From an uncultured Clostridia bacterium (GTDB taxonomy: Bacteria; Bacillota_A; Clostridia; Christensenellales; Aristaeellaceae): a stretch of DNA of 20,033 nt. Position numbers and translations under genes: made by a program. The notes under the pieces are model-generated. The model made no database searches, had not been told where the DNA came from, and worked only from the letters and a program-made list of their open reading frames with translations. The stretch is from NCBI GenBank assembly GCA_946408865.1, contig CAMJTZ010000019.1, forward strand, positions 1 to 20,033, given 5' to 3'. Every line of letters starts with the position of its first letter. Position 1 is the stretch's first letter. Below, one piece after another: positions 13,771 to 20,033 of this stretch.

Positions 13771-16077
13771 TTATTCCACCGGCCTGTTCCAGTGTCCGCC
13801 GGTTGCTTCCATCCCGGTCTTCGTCCCCTTTTCCAGGGCGTCGAGCACCCGCTCCGTTTCCTCTCCGTCCTCCGTCGTCATCTCAATCAGCGGAAAACGG
13901 ATCCCCTTCCGGTCGGTCCATTCCGTCGGCAGTCCGTTCATCAGGCGGATCCGGCAGCCTTCCGGCAGCCGCTGCCGCAGCAGCGGAAAGCGGTGTCCCA
14001 TCGTATCTTCCAGCACGTTTCCTGCCAGCGCGTCCGGATGGCACGCGTCGCACATCCGGCATTCCCGGTGTCCGTCCGTATATCCCAGGGCCGTCCGGGC
14101 CGGACAGTGATGCAGGAGCATCAGCTGCGTCCGTCCGAAAACCGTTACGGCGACCGGCGGATCCCCGGCCAGCAGCTCTTCCAGTTCCTTCCCCGTCAGT
14201 TCCGGGGAGGCCGTCACAAACGCACAGCCGGCTTCCAGCAGAAAAGCGGCAGCCTGCCGGTTCATTACCGGAACCCCGCTGCCCGCGCCGAAGGAAACCG
14301 GCCATTCCGCGCCCAGCTGGCCAACGGTTCCGAGCACGACGCCGCCCAGTTTCTCCCGGTATTTCACCGTCAGCCTCCGGATCATCTGCAGCGTATCCTC
14401 CGTGCAGACCCGCGGCAGCTGCAGCCATTCCCCCGCCGGCATTCCGGCCAGCAGTTTTTCCAGCGCTTCCTCCCGCCAGTCCTCCGGATCCCGGATAATC
14501 CGGAATCCGCGCGCCCGGGCGCGTTCCGCCTGTTCCTCCGTCCGGACCAGCGCCATCGGCGGCAGTCCGCCGCCCGGCAGTTCCGTCGCCGGAACACTTC
14601 CTTCCACGCCGCAGTCCGGCGCGAAGGCTTCCGTCCGTTTCTGTTCCAGCGCGTCCAGGGCTTCCCGCCGGATCCGGTTGATCTCTGATACGGGGACAAA
14701 GGCGTTCTCCGTCTCGATCCCGATGGTTCCCGGGTCAAACATCGTCTCCCCGGTCCTGCTCAGGCTGCGTTTCAGCTCTTCGGCCTGCGCCGGGCGCGTC
14801 CGCGCTTCCGCCACGGGTTCGCCCCGGACCGTTACCTCGTTTTCCCCGTCCGTCGCGCGCAGCGTCAGCGCCTCCCCCGCGACAGCCCGCAGAAACAGGT
14901 CCGCGCGCACGCGCCTGCAGGGCATCTGCGCCGCTTTCCGGATCTGCGCAGCACTGCTCAGCCGGGCCGCTTCGTCCCCGGCTTCGGCCTTCATTCCTTC
15001 CCGGAGGCGCACCAGCGCGGTTCCGCCGGCAGGCGTATCCTTCCCGGCGTAGATCAGTCCGGCGCTCCCCCGCCGTCCGCGGATTTCGAGTTCGTCCCCG
15101 TCCGCCAGATCCCGGCTCAGCCGTATCCGGGCAAACCGGCTGTCCGCCTGTTCCACCCGGCCGATCGCCACGCCGCAGTGGCCGGCCCTCTCCGGCCAGA
15201 TCACCCCGGCGTCCTCGCATCCGAAGGCGTATCCCTTCATGAATCCGCCCCGGTTGAAAATCTGCTCCAGCGCTTCCTTCGCTTCCCGGTCTGCTTTCCG
15301 GAACGCCCCGTCCCGCAGGCTGTCCAGACCCCTGCGGTATTCTGCCGCCACGACGGCCGCGTATTCCGGTCTTTTGGCTCTTCCCTCCAGCTTCACGGAG
15401 GCGACGCCGGCGTCCTGCAGCGCCGGCAGATCGTCCCGCAGGCATACGTCCCGCGGGCTCAGCCACGCGCCGCGGCGTCCCCGGTAGATGTATTCCTTCC
15501 GGCAGGGCTGCGCGCACCGTCCCCGGTTGCCGCTCCGTTCCCCTACCATGCTGGAGAACAGGCATTCCCCGCTGACCGCGACGCACTGCGCGCCGTGGCC
15601 GAATACCTCGATTTCGATCCCGGTATCCGCGCATTTGCGGATCTCTTCAAGGGAGCATTCCCGGGCCAGCACCACCCGGCCCATACCCTGATCCCGGCAC
15701 CATGCCGCGCCGGTCCGGTTGTGAATCGCCATCTGGGTGCTCGCGTGAACGGTCAGCCCCGGACAAAGGCTCCGGATCATCCGGAAAATTCCCAGGTCCT
15801 GCACCAGCACCGCGTCCGCCCGGACTTCGCGCAGCAGCCGGATCACATCCGCCACTTCGTCAAGCTCCCGGTCCTTGACCAGGGTGTTCAGCGTCACATG
15901 CACGCGCATATGCCGCGCGTGCGCGTAGCGTACGGCGTCCTCCAGCCCCTGCCGGTCAAAATTGCCGGCGCCTGCCCGCGCGCTGAACGCCGCGTAGCCG
16001 AGATAGACCGCATCCGCGCCGGCAGCGTCCGCCCGCTCAAGCGCTTCACGGTTTCCGGCCGGTGCCAGATTCTCCAT
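13771..16077 (-). CDS. U32-family peptidase-like protein (TrhP/RlhA-type RNA hydroxylation family)
   Basis: Members of this family, once called collagenase-like peptidases, include RlhA and TrhP, which are needed for 5-hydroxylation of 23S rRNA cytidine or tRNA wobble uridine. The 768-residue protein carries the U32 signature EVFGHGAQCVAVSGECLFSS (about 157-176). Cys165 and Cys172, with Cys188 and Cys192 in RGRCAQPCRKEY, form a probable iron-sulfur site. The long C-terminal part fits the extended DUF3656-containing form, and ends with another cysteine group (Cys658, 673, 676, 679). The ATG at 16077 is preceded by AAGGAG at 7 nt and begins MENLAPAGN, the family's usual start; an upstream in-frame ATG at 16155 lies inside zapA. 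It sits between zapA and mutS2, with gaps of 25 and 32 nt, so co-transcription is likely. Whether it acts on rRNA or tRNA cannot be decided here. Confidence 0.9.
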   Translation of the reverse strand: MENLAPAGNREALERADAAGADAVYLGYAAFSARAGAGNFDRQGLEDAVRYAHARHMRVHVTLNTLVKDRELDEVADVIRLLREVRADAVLVQDLGIFRMIRSLCPGLTVHASTQMAIHNRTGAAWCRDQGMGRVVLARECSLEEIRKCADTGIEIEVFGHGAQCVAVSGECLFSSMVGERSGNRGRCAQPCRKEYIYRGRRGAWLSPRDVCLRDDLPALQDAGVASVKLEGRAKRPEYAAVVAAEYRRGLDSLRDGAFRKADREAKEALEQIFNRGGFMKGYAFGCEDAGVIWPERAGHCGVAIGRVEQADSRFARIRLSRDLADGDELEIRGRRGSAGLIYAGKDTPAGGTALVRLREGMKAEAGDEAARLSSAAQIRKAAQMPCRRVRADLFLRAVAGEALTLRATDGENEVTVRGEPVAEARTRPAQAEELKRSLSRTGETMFDPGTIGIETENAFVPVSEINRIRREALDALEQKRTEAFAPDCGVEGSVPATELPGGGLPPMALVRTEEQAERARARGFRIIRDPEDWREEALEKLLAGMPAGEWLQLPRVCTEDTLQMIRRLTVKYREKLGGVVLGTVGQLGAEWPVSFGAGSGVPVMNRQAAAFLLEAGCAFVTASPELTGKELEELLAGDPPVAVTVFGRTQLMLLHHCPARTALGYTDGHRECRMCDACHPDALAGNVLEDTMGHRFPLLRQRLPEGCRIRLMNGLPTEWTDRKGIRFPLIEMTTEDGEETERVLDALEKGTKTGMEATGGHWNRPVE

Positions 16078-16102
16078 CGCCTTTCTCCTTTTCCCGTTCC
16101 GC

Positions 16103-16357
16103 TCAGTTCTTTTTCTCGGCCGCCTCCAGCCGCTGCAGCAGGATGCGGTTTTCATCCTGCGCCTTCAGCAGCTCCTCCGCCATCCGGAAGCAGGTCAGCA
16201 CCGCCGTCTGCGCGGACGGCAGCTTGGTCGCCGCGGCTGTTTCGCTCAGCGTCCGGTCCACATAGGCCGCCACCCGCTTCACGTGCTCCGGCGGATCGGA
16301 GGAAACCAGCGTATAGGGTTTCCCGGCCACCGTTACCGTAATTTTCTGCTTTTCCAT
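16103..16357 (-). CDS. zapA: ZapA-like cell division protein
   Basis: ZapA binds FtsZ and promotes bundling of FtsZ filaments at the division ring. The 84-residue protein has the short N-terminal beta region (KITVTVAGKPYTLVSSDPPE, 5-24), the helix with VAAYVDRTLSE (29-39), and a C-terminal coiled-coil helix (MAEELLKAQDENRILLQRLEAAEKKN, about 59-84, given here by its ends). Length and order match firmicute ZapA. The ATG at 16357 has AAGGAG 8 nt upstream. It leads the zapA - U32 - mutS2 group often seen in Clostridia. The 62-nt gap to the cyclophilin gene is mostly a strong hairpin, leaving no clear room for a separate promoter. Confidence 0.88.
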   Translation of the reverse strand: MEKQKITVTVAGKPYTLVSSDPPEHVKRVAAYVDRTLSETAAATKLPSAQTAVLTCFRMAEELLKAQDENRILLQRLEAAEKKN

Positions 16358-16375
16358 GTTTCTTCTCCTTGCAGA

Positions 16376-16409
16376 AAAGCGCGGAAGGAGTTTTCCCCTT
16401 CCGCGCTTT
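16376..16409 (-). terminator. Hairpin between the cyclophilin and zapA genes (terminator or attenuator)
   Basis: A 13-bp stem (16376-16388 with 16397-16409) encloses an 8-nt loop, 10 nt past the cyclophilin stop. On the minus strand the 3' arm ends in CTTTTCTGC, a short T run. It looks like a terminator, but the zapA ribosome binding site starts only about 6 nt later, so it may be leaky and tune expression of the downstream genes. Confidence 0.65.
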
Positions 16410-16419
16410 CATCCACCTG

Positions 16420-16938
16420 TCAGATCTGTTCAAAAGGATAAATCTGTCCGAACGTATCCACCCGCACAGATTCCATTACCTGCGGTTCCAGGGGCTTGTC
16501 CGAAGCGTCCCGGGGCGTTTTGACAATTTCCTCTGCCGTTTCCATTCCTTCGAGCACCTTGCCGAAGGCCGCGTACTGCCCGTCGAGGTGGGGGCTGTCG
16601 CTCGTCATGATGAAGAACTGACTTCCGGCCGAGTCGTTCATCATGCTCCGGGCCATGCTCAGCACGCCGTAGGTATGCTTCAGAGGGTTGTCGATGCCGT
16701 TGGCCGCGAATTCACCTTTGATGCAGTAGCCGGGGCCGCCGATGCCCATGCCCCGGGGATCTCCGCCCTGGATCATAAAGCCCGGTATCACCCGGTGAAA
16801 AATGAGCCCGTCGTAGAAGCCGCTGTTGGCCAGGGCAACAAAGTTGCCGACGGACTGCGGCGCCGCTTCCGGATACAGCTCGCCTTTCATTTCCTTTCCG
16901 TTGCGCATTTTGATTGTAAACACAGGATTCTGTGCCAT
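16420..16938 (-). CDS. Cyclophilin-type peptidyl-prolyl cis-trans isomerase
   Basis: This enzyme speeds cis-trans isomerisation of X-Pro bonds during protein folding. The 172-residue protein is a single cyclophilin domain with the catalytic arginine in [15 protein letters not shown] (Arg49; motif 47-61), SQFFI (106-110) and the [14 protein letters not shown] stretch (115-128; classical HLDG). No signal peptide or lipobox is visible, so it should be cytoplasmic, unlike PrsA-type foldases. The ATG at 16938 has a near-perfect AAAGGAGG at 7 nt. Its own promoter lies 70 nt upstream, back to back with the promoter of the acetyltransferase gene. It appears to be a single-gene transcript ending at the hairpin before zapA, with possible read-through. 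Confidence 0.95.
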   Translation of the reverse strand: MAQNPVFTIKMRNGKEMKGELYPEAAPQSVGNFVALANSGFYDGLIFHRVIPGFMIQGGDPRGMGIGGPGYCIKGEFAANGIDNPLKHTYGVLSMARSMMNDSAGSQFFIMTSDSPHLDGQYAAFGKVLEGMETAEEIVKTPRDASDKPLEPQVMESVRVDTFGQIYPFEQI

Positions 16939-17006
16939 CTGTCTTCCTCCTTTGAGTGGGAAACCTGCGGTTCTCCGCTTTTTCCGGATAAATCCGGAAC
17001 AGTACT

Positions 17007-17035
17007 ATTTTATCAGTATTTTCCGTCCATGGCAA
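17007..17035 (-). promoter_or_regulatory. Promoter of the cyclophilin gene
   Basis: On the minus strand a -35 TTGCCA (17030-17035) and a -10 TAAAAT (17007-17012) are 17 bp apart. The predicted leader is about 60 nt and includes the inverted repeat TTCCGGATTTATCCGGAA (16983-17000). The -35 lies only 5 bp from the divergent acetyltransferase -35. Confidence 0.7.
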
Positions 17036-17040
17036 GCATT

Positions 17041-17069
17041 TTGACACCGTGCCCTGTTCCCGTTATAAT
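17041..17069 (+). promoter_or_regulatory. Consensus sigma-A promoter of the acetyltransferase gene
   Basis: A perfect TTGACA (17041-17046), 17-bp spacer and perfect TATAAT (17064-17069). It is the strongest promoter by sequence in the window. Transcription would start near 17076, leaving a leader of about 98 nt before the start codon at 17174. Confidence 0.85.
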
Positions 17070-17173
17070 CTGTAAGTGCCTCGCGGGGTACCGGCATCCG
17101 TTTCCCGCGGCCGGTGGTTTCTGCAATCCGCCGCCCGTTAAATTCCGAATCGTGAATCTGAAAGGACCTGACC

Positions 17174-17977
17174 ATGACAATAGTTCATCCCGCCCAGCCG
17201 GTAAACGGTCTCAATCCGGAAGACGTCTTCTACGCGGTGGACGATCTCGGAGCCCAGACCGGTTACGGCTTTATCCTTTACCAGTACCAGCCCGGGCTTT
17301 ATCCGGACTGTCCTGTCAACCTGTATTTCTCCCTGGACGGGGATCCGGCTTCGCGTTATCTTCTTTTCGGTGCGCTGGTGGCCCGGGCCCGTGTCCTCCA
17401 GAATGTGAACCCGACCCTCCGGGCCCGCCTGTATACCAATATTTCCCCGGCGGATACCCAGATGAAGGATTTCTACCTGCATAACGGCTTTGACTGCGAC
17501 GAGACGGACGATATTCTGCAGCTGTCCATCCCCTTCGGCGACGGGCGCATCCCCATGAGCTGCACCGTCGCTCCCACCCCGCTGAACACCTGGGATGAGC
17601 AGAACAGCCTGATTTACCGTCTCCAGATGAATGAGATCACCTTCGTCGATCTCAATTACCTCCAGTCGCTGATGCGGATGCCCCATTTCATGACTCTCGG
17701 TCTCTACCGCAACGCAGTCCTCATCGGCGAGGTCATCATGGCCGGCCAGGGCAGCGACTGCGAGCTGGTCGCCATTTATATCGAGCCCGGCAGCCGGAAT
17801 CAGGGCATGGGCCGGGCGCTTCTGCACCGGATGATGGCCATCATGGCCGCGGAAGGCGTCGCCCGTGTGACCACGCGGATCATGAGCCGGAGCCTCCCGC
17901 AGCAGAAACTGATGAACGATTTCGGCGCCCAGGTGATCGGCGTCAACATGCTCTTCCCCGGAATCTACCTGAACTGA
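17174..17977 (+). CDS. GNAT-family N-acetyltransferase, probably two fused GNAT lobes
   Basis: GNAT enzymes move an acetyl group from acetyl-CoA to an amine. In this 267-residue protein the C-terminal half (about 145-267) is a complete lobe: beta strands LGLYRNAVLIGEVIM (175-189) and CELVAIYIEPGSR (196-208), and the CoA-binding motif A loop RNQGMG (208-213) followed by ALLHRMM. The N-terminal half looks like a degenerate lobe: strands near GYGFILYQYQ (30-39) and NLYFSLDG (49-56), then DTQMKDFYLHNGF (94-106), the typical end of a GNAT fold, but with no clear CoA loop. The ATG at 17174 has AAAGGA at 7 nt. It is a single gene with a consensus promoter and its own terminator. The substrate is unknown. 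Confidence 0.85.
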   Translation: MTIVHPAQPVNGLNPEDVFYAVDDLGAQTGYGFILYQYQPGLYPDCPVNLYFSLDGDPASRYLLFGALVARARVLQNVNPTLRARLYTNISPADTQMKDFYLHNGFDCDETDDILQLSIPFGDGRIPMSCTVAPTPLNTWDEQNSLIYRLQMNEITFVDLNYLQSLMRMPHFMTLGLYRNAVLIGEVIMAGQGSDCELVAIYIEPGSRNQGMGRALLHRMMAIMAAEGVARVTTRIMSRSLPQQKLMNDFGAQVIGVNMLFPGIYLN

Positions 17978-18002
17978 TTTTCACCCTTCTCCGCACCCGA
18001 TA

Positions 18003-18034
18003 CCGAAGCCGCCGGAAACCCCCGGCGGCTTTGG
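18003..18034 (+). terminator. Terminator after the acetyltransferase gene
   Basis: A 13-bp GC-rich stem with one G-U pair (18003-18015 with 18022-18034) and a 6-nt loop, 26 nt after the stop codon. It is followed by a moderately T-rich ATTTCTATT and lies immediately before the secD promoter. Confidence 0.8.
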
Positions 18035-18041
18035 ATTTCTA

Positions 18042-18070
18042 TTGACGAAACTCCGCCCCGTGACTATAAT
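18042..18070 (+). promoter_or_regulatory. Promoter of secD-secF
   Basis: A -35 TTGACG (18042-18047), 17-bp spacer and perfect -10 TATAAT (18065-18070). The predicted leader is about 30 nt and contains the AAGGAGG ribosome binding site. Confidence 0.8.
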
Positions 18071-18106
18071 GGTTCTATCTGTGTTTCGAAGGAGGAAACG
18101 ATCGTC

Positions 18107-19426
18107 ATGAAATCCAACAAGAAGCGTTCCGGCGGGAAAACCGGTGCCGTCGTAGCGCTGTGCGTCGTGCTCGTTGTCACGATCCTGCTGGGCTGGATCG
18201 GGCTGACGGGAATGAGCATCCCGCCCCGCGGGCTGTACAAGGTGCTCTCCTGGCTGCCGACAACGAACGCTGAGAACTGGCCTGAATCCCTGCCTCTGGG
18301 TCTTGACCTGCGGGGCGGTATGTATGTGGAATATTCCGGCAAGGCTCCGGAAGGTTCCGAAGCGAATTTTGACGACCTGGTCGAAGGCACCATGCAGATT
18401 ATCCGCCAGCGCCTGAGCGACAAGGGCTACAACGAAGCCAATGTCCAGCGCATCGGCGTGGACGGTATCCGTGTTGAAATCCCGGATGTGCAGGACGATA
18501 CCGTTCTGGACCTCATCGGCAAGACCGCCGAAATGAAGTTCCTCGATCCGGAAGGCAACGTCATCATGAAAGGCGATCAGGTCAAGACCGCCAGCTATGT
18601 CTATCTCGACGGCAAGCATCAGATCAGCTTCAACCTGACCGACAAAGGCCGCGAGCTGTTTGCCGACGCCACCGCCAAAAACATCGGCAAGTCCATCAAG
18701 ATCACCCTGGACGACGAAGTCCTGGTTGACGCCCGGGTCAACGAAGCCATCACCGACGGCAGCGGCCTGATTTCCGGCAGCTACACGCAGGAAGGCGCGC
18801 TGACCACCGCCGCCCAGATCCAGTCCGGCGCCCTGCCCCTGGAGCTGACGCAGCAAAAGGTCGACAAGGTTTCCGCCACCCTGGGCCAGGATGCCCTGTC
18901 CTCTTCCGTCAAAGCCGCGCTCATCGGCATCGCCCTGATCATGCTGCTGATGATCTTCCGCTACCGGCTCAACGGCCTCATCGCCTCCTGGGCGCTGACG
19001 CTGTATATCATTCTCCTCTTCCTGCTGATCGCCCTGTTCCACATCCAGCTGACCCTGCCGGGCCTGGCGGGCGTGGTGCTCGGTATCGGTATGGCGGTCG
19101 ACGCCAACGTCATCATCTTCGAGCGCTTCAATGAGGAAGCGCGCAAAGGCCGCAGCGCCAAGGCCTCTGTGCGGGCCGGCTTCAAAAACGCCATGTCCGC
19201 CGTGCTGGATGCCAACGTGACCACCCTGATCGCCGCCATCGTGCTGCTGATCTTCGGCACCGGTTCCATCCAGGGCTTCGCCAAAACCCTGCTGCTGGGC
19301 GTGCTGGTCTCCATGTTCTCCGCGATCCTGATCACCCGGTTCCTCATGAACCGCTTCGTGAACGCGGGCGCGACCGGTATTAACCTCTATACGAAAGTGA
19401 AAGCCGGAAAGGAGGTTGAGGAATAA
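18107..19426 (+). CDS. secD: Protein translocase subunit SecD
   Basis: SecD works with SecF in the membrane, using the proton gradient to help pull secreted proteins through SecYEG. The 439-residue protein has an N-terminal membrane segment (about 13-35), the conserved LPLGLDLRGGMYVEY (62-76), an extracytoplasmic P1 region (about 60-260), then five hydrophobic segments from about 265. It contains GMAVDANVIIFERF (about 328-341), whose Asp corresponds to the proton-linked Asp of SecD, and SAVLDANVTTL. It is short beside E. coli SecD (615) but normal for Clostridia. The AAGGAGG lies 11 nt before the ATG at 18107, a slightly long spacing; no better start is in frame. Its stop overlaps the secF start by one base (TAATG), so the two are translationally coupled. 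Confidence 0.96.
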   Translation: MKSNKKRSGGKTGAVVALCVVLVVTILLGWIGLTGMSIPPRGLYKVLSWLPTTNAENWPESLPLGLDLRGGMYVEYSGKAPEGSEANFDDLVEGTMQIIRQRLSDKGYNEANVQRIGVDGIRVEIPDVQDDTVLDLIGKTAEMKFLDPEGNVIMKGDQVKTASYVYLDGKHQISFNLTDKGRELFADATAKNIGKSIKITLDDEVLVDARVNEAITDGSGLISGSYTQEGALTTAAQIQSGALPLELTQQKVDKVSATLGQDALSSSVKAALIGIALIMLLMIFRYRLNGLIASWALTLYIILLFLLIALFHIQLTLPGLAGVVLGIGMAVDANVIIFERFNEEARKGRSAKASVRAGFKNAMSAVLDANVTTLIAAIVLLIFGTGSIQGFAKTLLLGVLVSMFSAILITRFLMNRFVNAGATGINLYTKVKAGKEVEE

Positions 19427-20033
19427 TGATTAAGAATCGTTCCAAAATCTGCCTCATCATTTCCGCAGCGATCTTTGTGGTTGCCCTGGTGCTGACTCTC
19501 TGCGGCCGGGGAATCAATATGGGTATCGACTTCGAGGGCGGCCTTTCCATGCAGTACGACCTGAAGACTGCCGCGCAGAAGGCTGATATCGAAGACGTCC
19601 TGACCGATATGGGCGTCGGAAGCTACACCGTCACCGTTCAGGGTGCCTCCGGCAATGAGATCAACGTCCGCATCAAGGACGTCGCCAAGGACGATATCCA
19701 GAAGGTCCAGGCCGATTTCGAAGCCGCTGTGAAGGCAGATTATCCAGACGCCGTTTCCATCGGCGACGTGAACTACGTCGGCCCCGTGGCCGGTGCGACG
19801 CTCGTCAAGAACGCGATCGTTTCCGTGCTGCTCGCCGCCGTGCTGATGCTGATCTACATCGCGATCCGGTTTGACTTCAACTCCGGTCTTTCCGCCGTGT
19901 TCGGTCTCCTGCACGATGTGCTGATGATGCTCTCCTTCATGGTCATCTTCCGCAGCGTGATCCAGATGAACTCCTCGTTCATCGCCGCCGCCCTGACCAT
20001 CGTCGGTTACTCCATCAACAACACCATCGTGAT
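19426..20033 (+). CDS. secF: Protein translocase subunit SecF (partial, cut by the window edge)
   Basis: The first 202 codons are visible, read by hand from the ATG at 19426 (TAATG overlap with secD; GGAGG 10 nt upstream). The protein starts MIKNRSKICLIIS, with a first membrane segment (about 8-27), the family motif GIDFEGGLSMQYD (33-45), an extracytoplasmic segment, VGPVAGATL (118-126), then membrane segments with AIRFDFNSGLSAVFGLLHDV (about 146-165, a SecF hallmark). It ends in ALTIVGYSINNTIV. Most SecF proteins read SINDT here; this one has Asn in place of the Asp that takes part in proton transport in Thermus SecDF. The rest of the gene lies beyond 20033. Confidence 0.94.
   Translation, partial: MIKNRSKICLIISAAIFVVALVLTLCGRGINMGIDFEGGLSMQYDLKTAAQKADIEDVLTDMGVGSYTVTVQGASGNEINVRIKDVAKDDIQKVQADFEAAVKADYPDAVSIGDVNYVGPVAGATLVKNAIVSVLLAAVLMLIYIAIRFDFNSGLSAVFGLLHDVLMMLSFMVIFRSVIQMNSSFIAAALTIVGYSINNTIV

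Noticed and set aside
11453..14110. Long plus-strand open frame (over 880 codons) antisense to mutS2
   Set aside because: Same reason: it mirrors mutS2 and the end of the U32 gene, shows low-complexity H/R/Q/P-rich translation and no domain.

Overview
The window looks like the chromosome of a fairly GC-rich member of the Firmicutes, class Clostridia. The evidence is the CtsR/ClpC heat-shock locus, the zapA - U32 peptidase - mutS2 gene order, consensus sigma-A promoters with 17-bp spacers, strong AGGAGG-type ribosome binding sites, and separate secD and secF genes. A Christensenellales-like gut or rumen lineage is my guess; nothing here proves it. I see no phage, IS element, CRISPR array, tRNA or rRNA.

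Layout. A DEAD-box RNA helicase (38-1219, +) faces the opposing genes across a bidirectional hairpin. On the minus strand come a stand-alone Hpt protein and a small zinc-ribbon protein. The zinc-ribbon gene is preceded by a leader of about 245 nt with its own promoter, whose ends pair to close a structured RNA domain. From 16938 down to 2375 every gene is on the minus strand: cyclophilin, zapA, U32 peptidase, mutS2, an OmpR-type response regulator and its histidine kinase, shikimate kinase, a glutamate-5-kinase-like enzyme, a serine hydrolase, then the ctsR - clpC - araD heat-shock operon with its own CtsR-type operator. A divergent promoter pair near 17000 separates this run from a plus-strand GNAT acetyltransferase and the secD-secF translocase operon, which runs off the right edge.

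How the genes work together. ctsR-clpC is a self-regulated protein quality-control unit. It is unusual in three ways: a McsA-type zinc finger is fused in frame to the N-terminus of ClpC, there is no mcsB between ctsR and clpC, and L-ribulose-5-phosphate 4-epimerase is attached at the 3' end. The mutS2-to-serine-hydrolase stretch is a compact housekeeping cluster (recombination/ribosome rescue, signalling, shikimate and amino-acid metabolism), with an ATGA overlap between the last two genes.

Most worth checking: the McsA-ClpC fusion with a second, well-equipped internal start; the structured leader RNA; and the replacement of a conserved membrane aspartate by asparagine in SecF.
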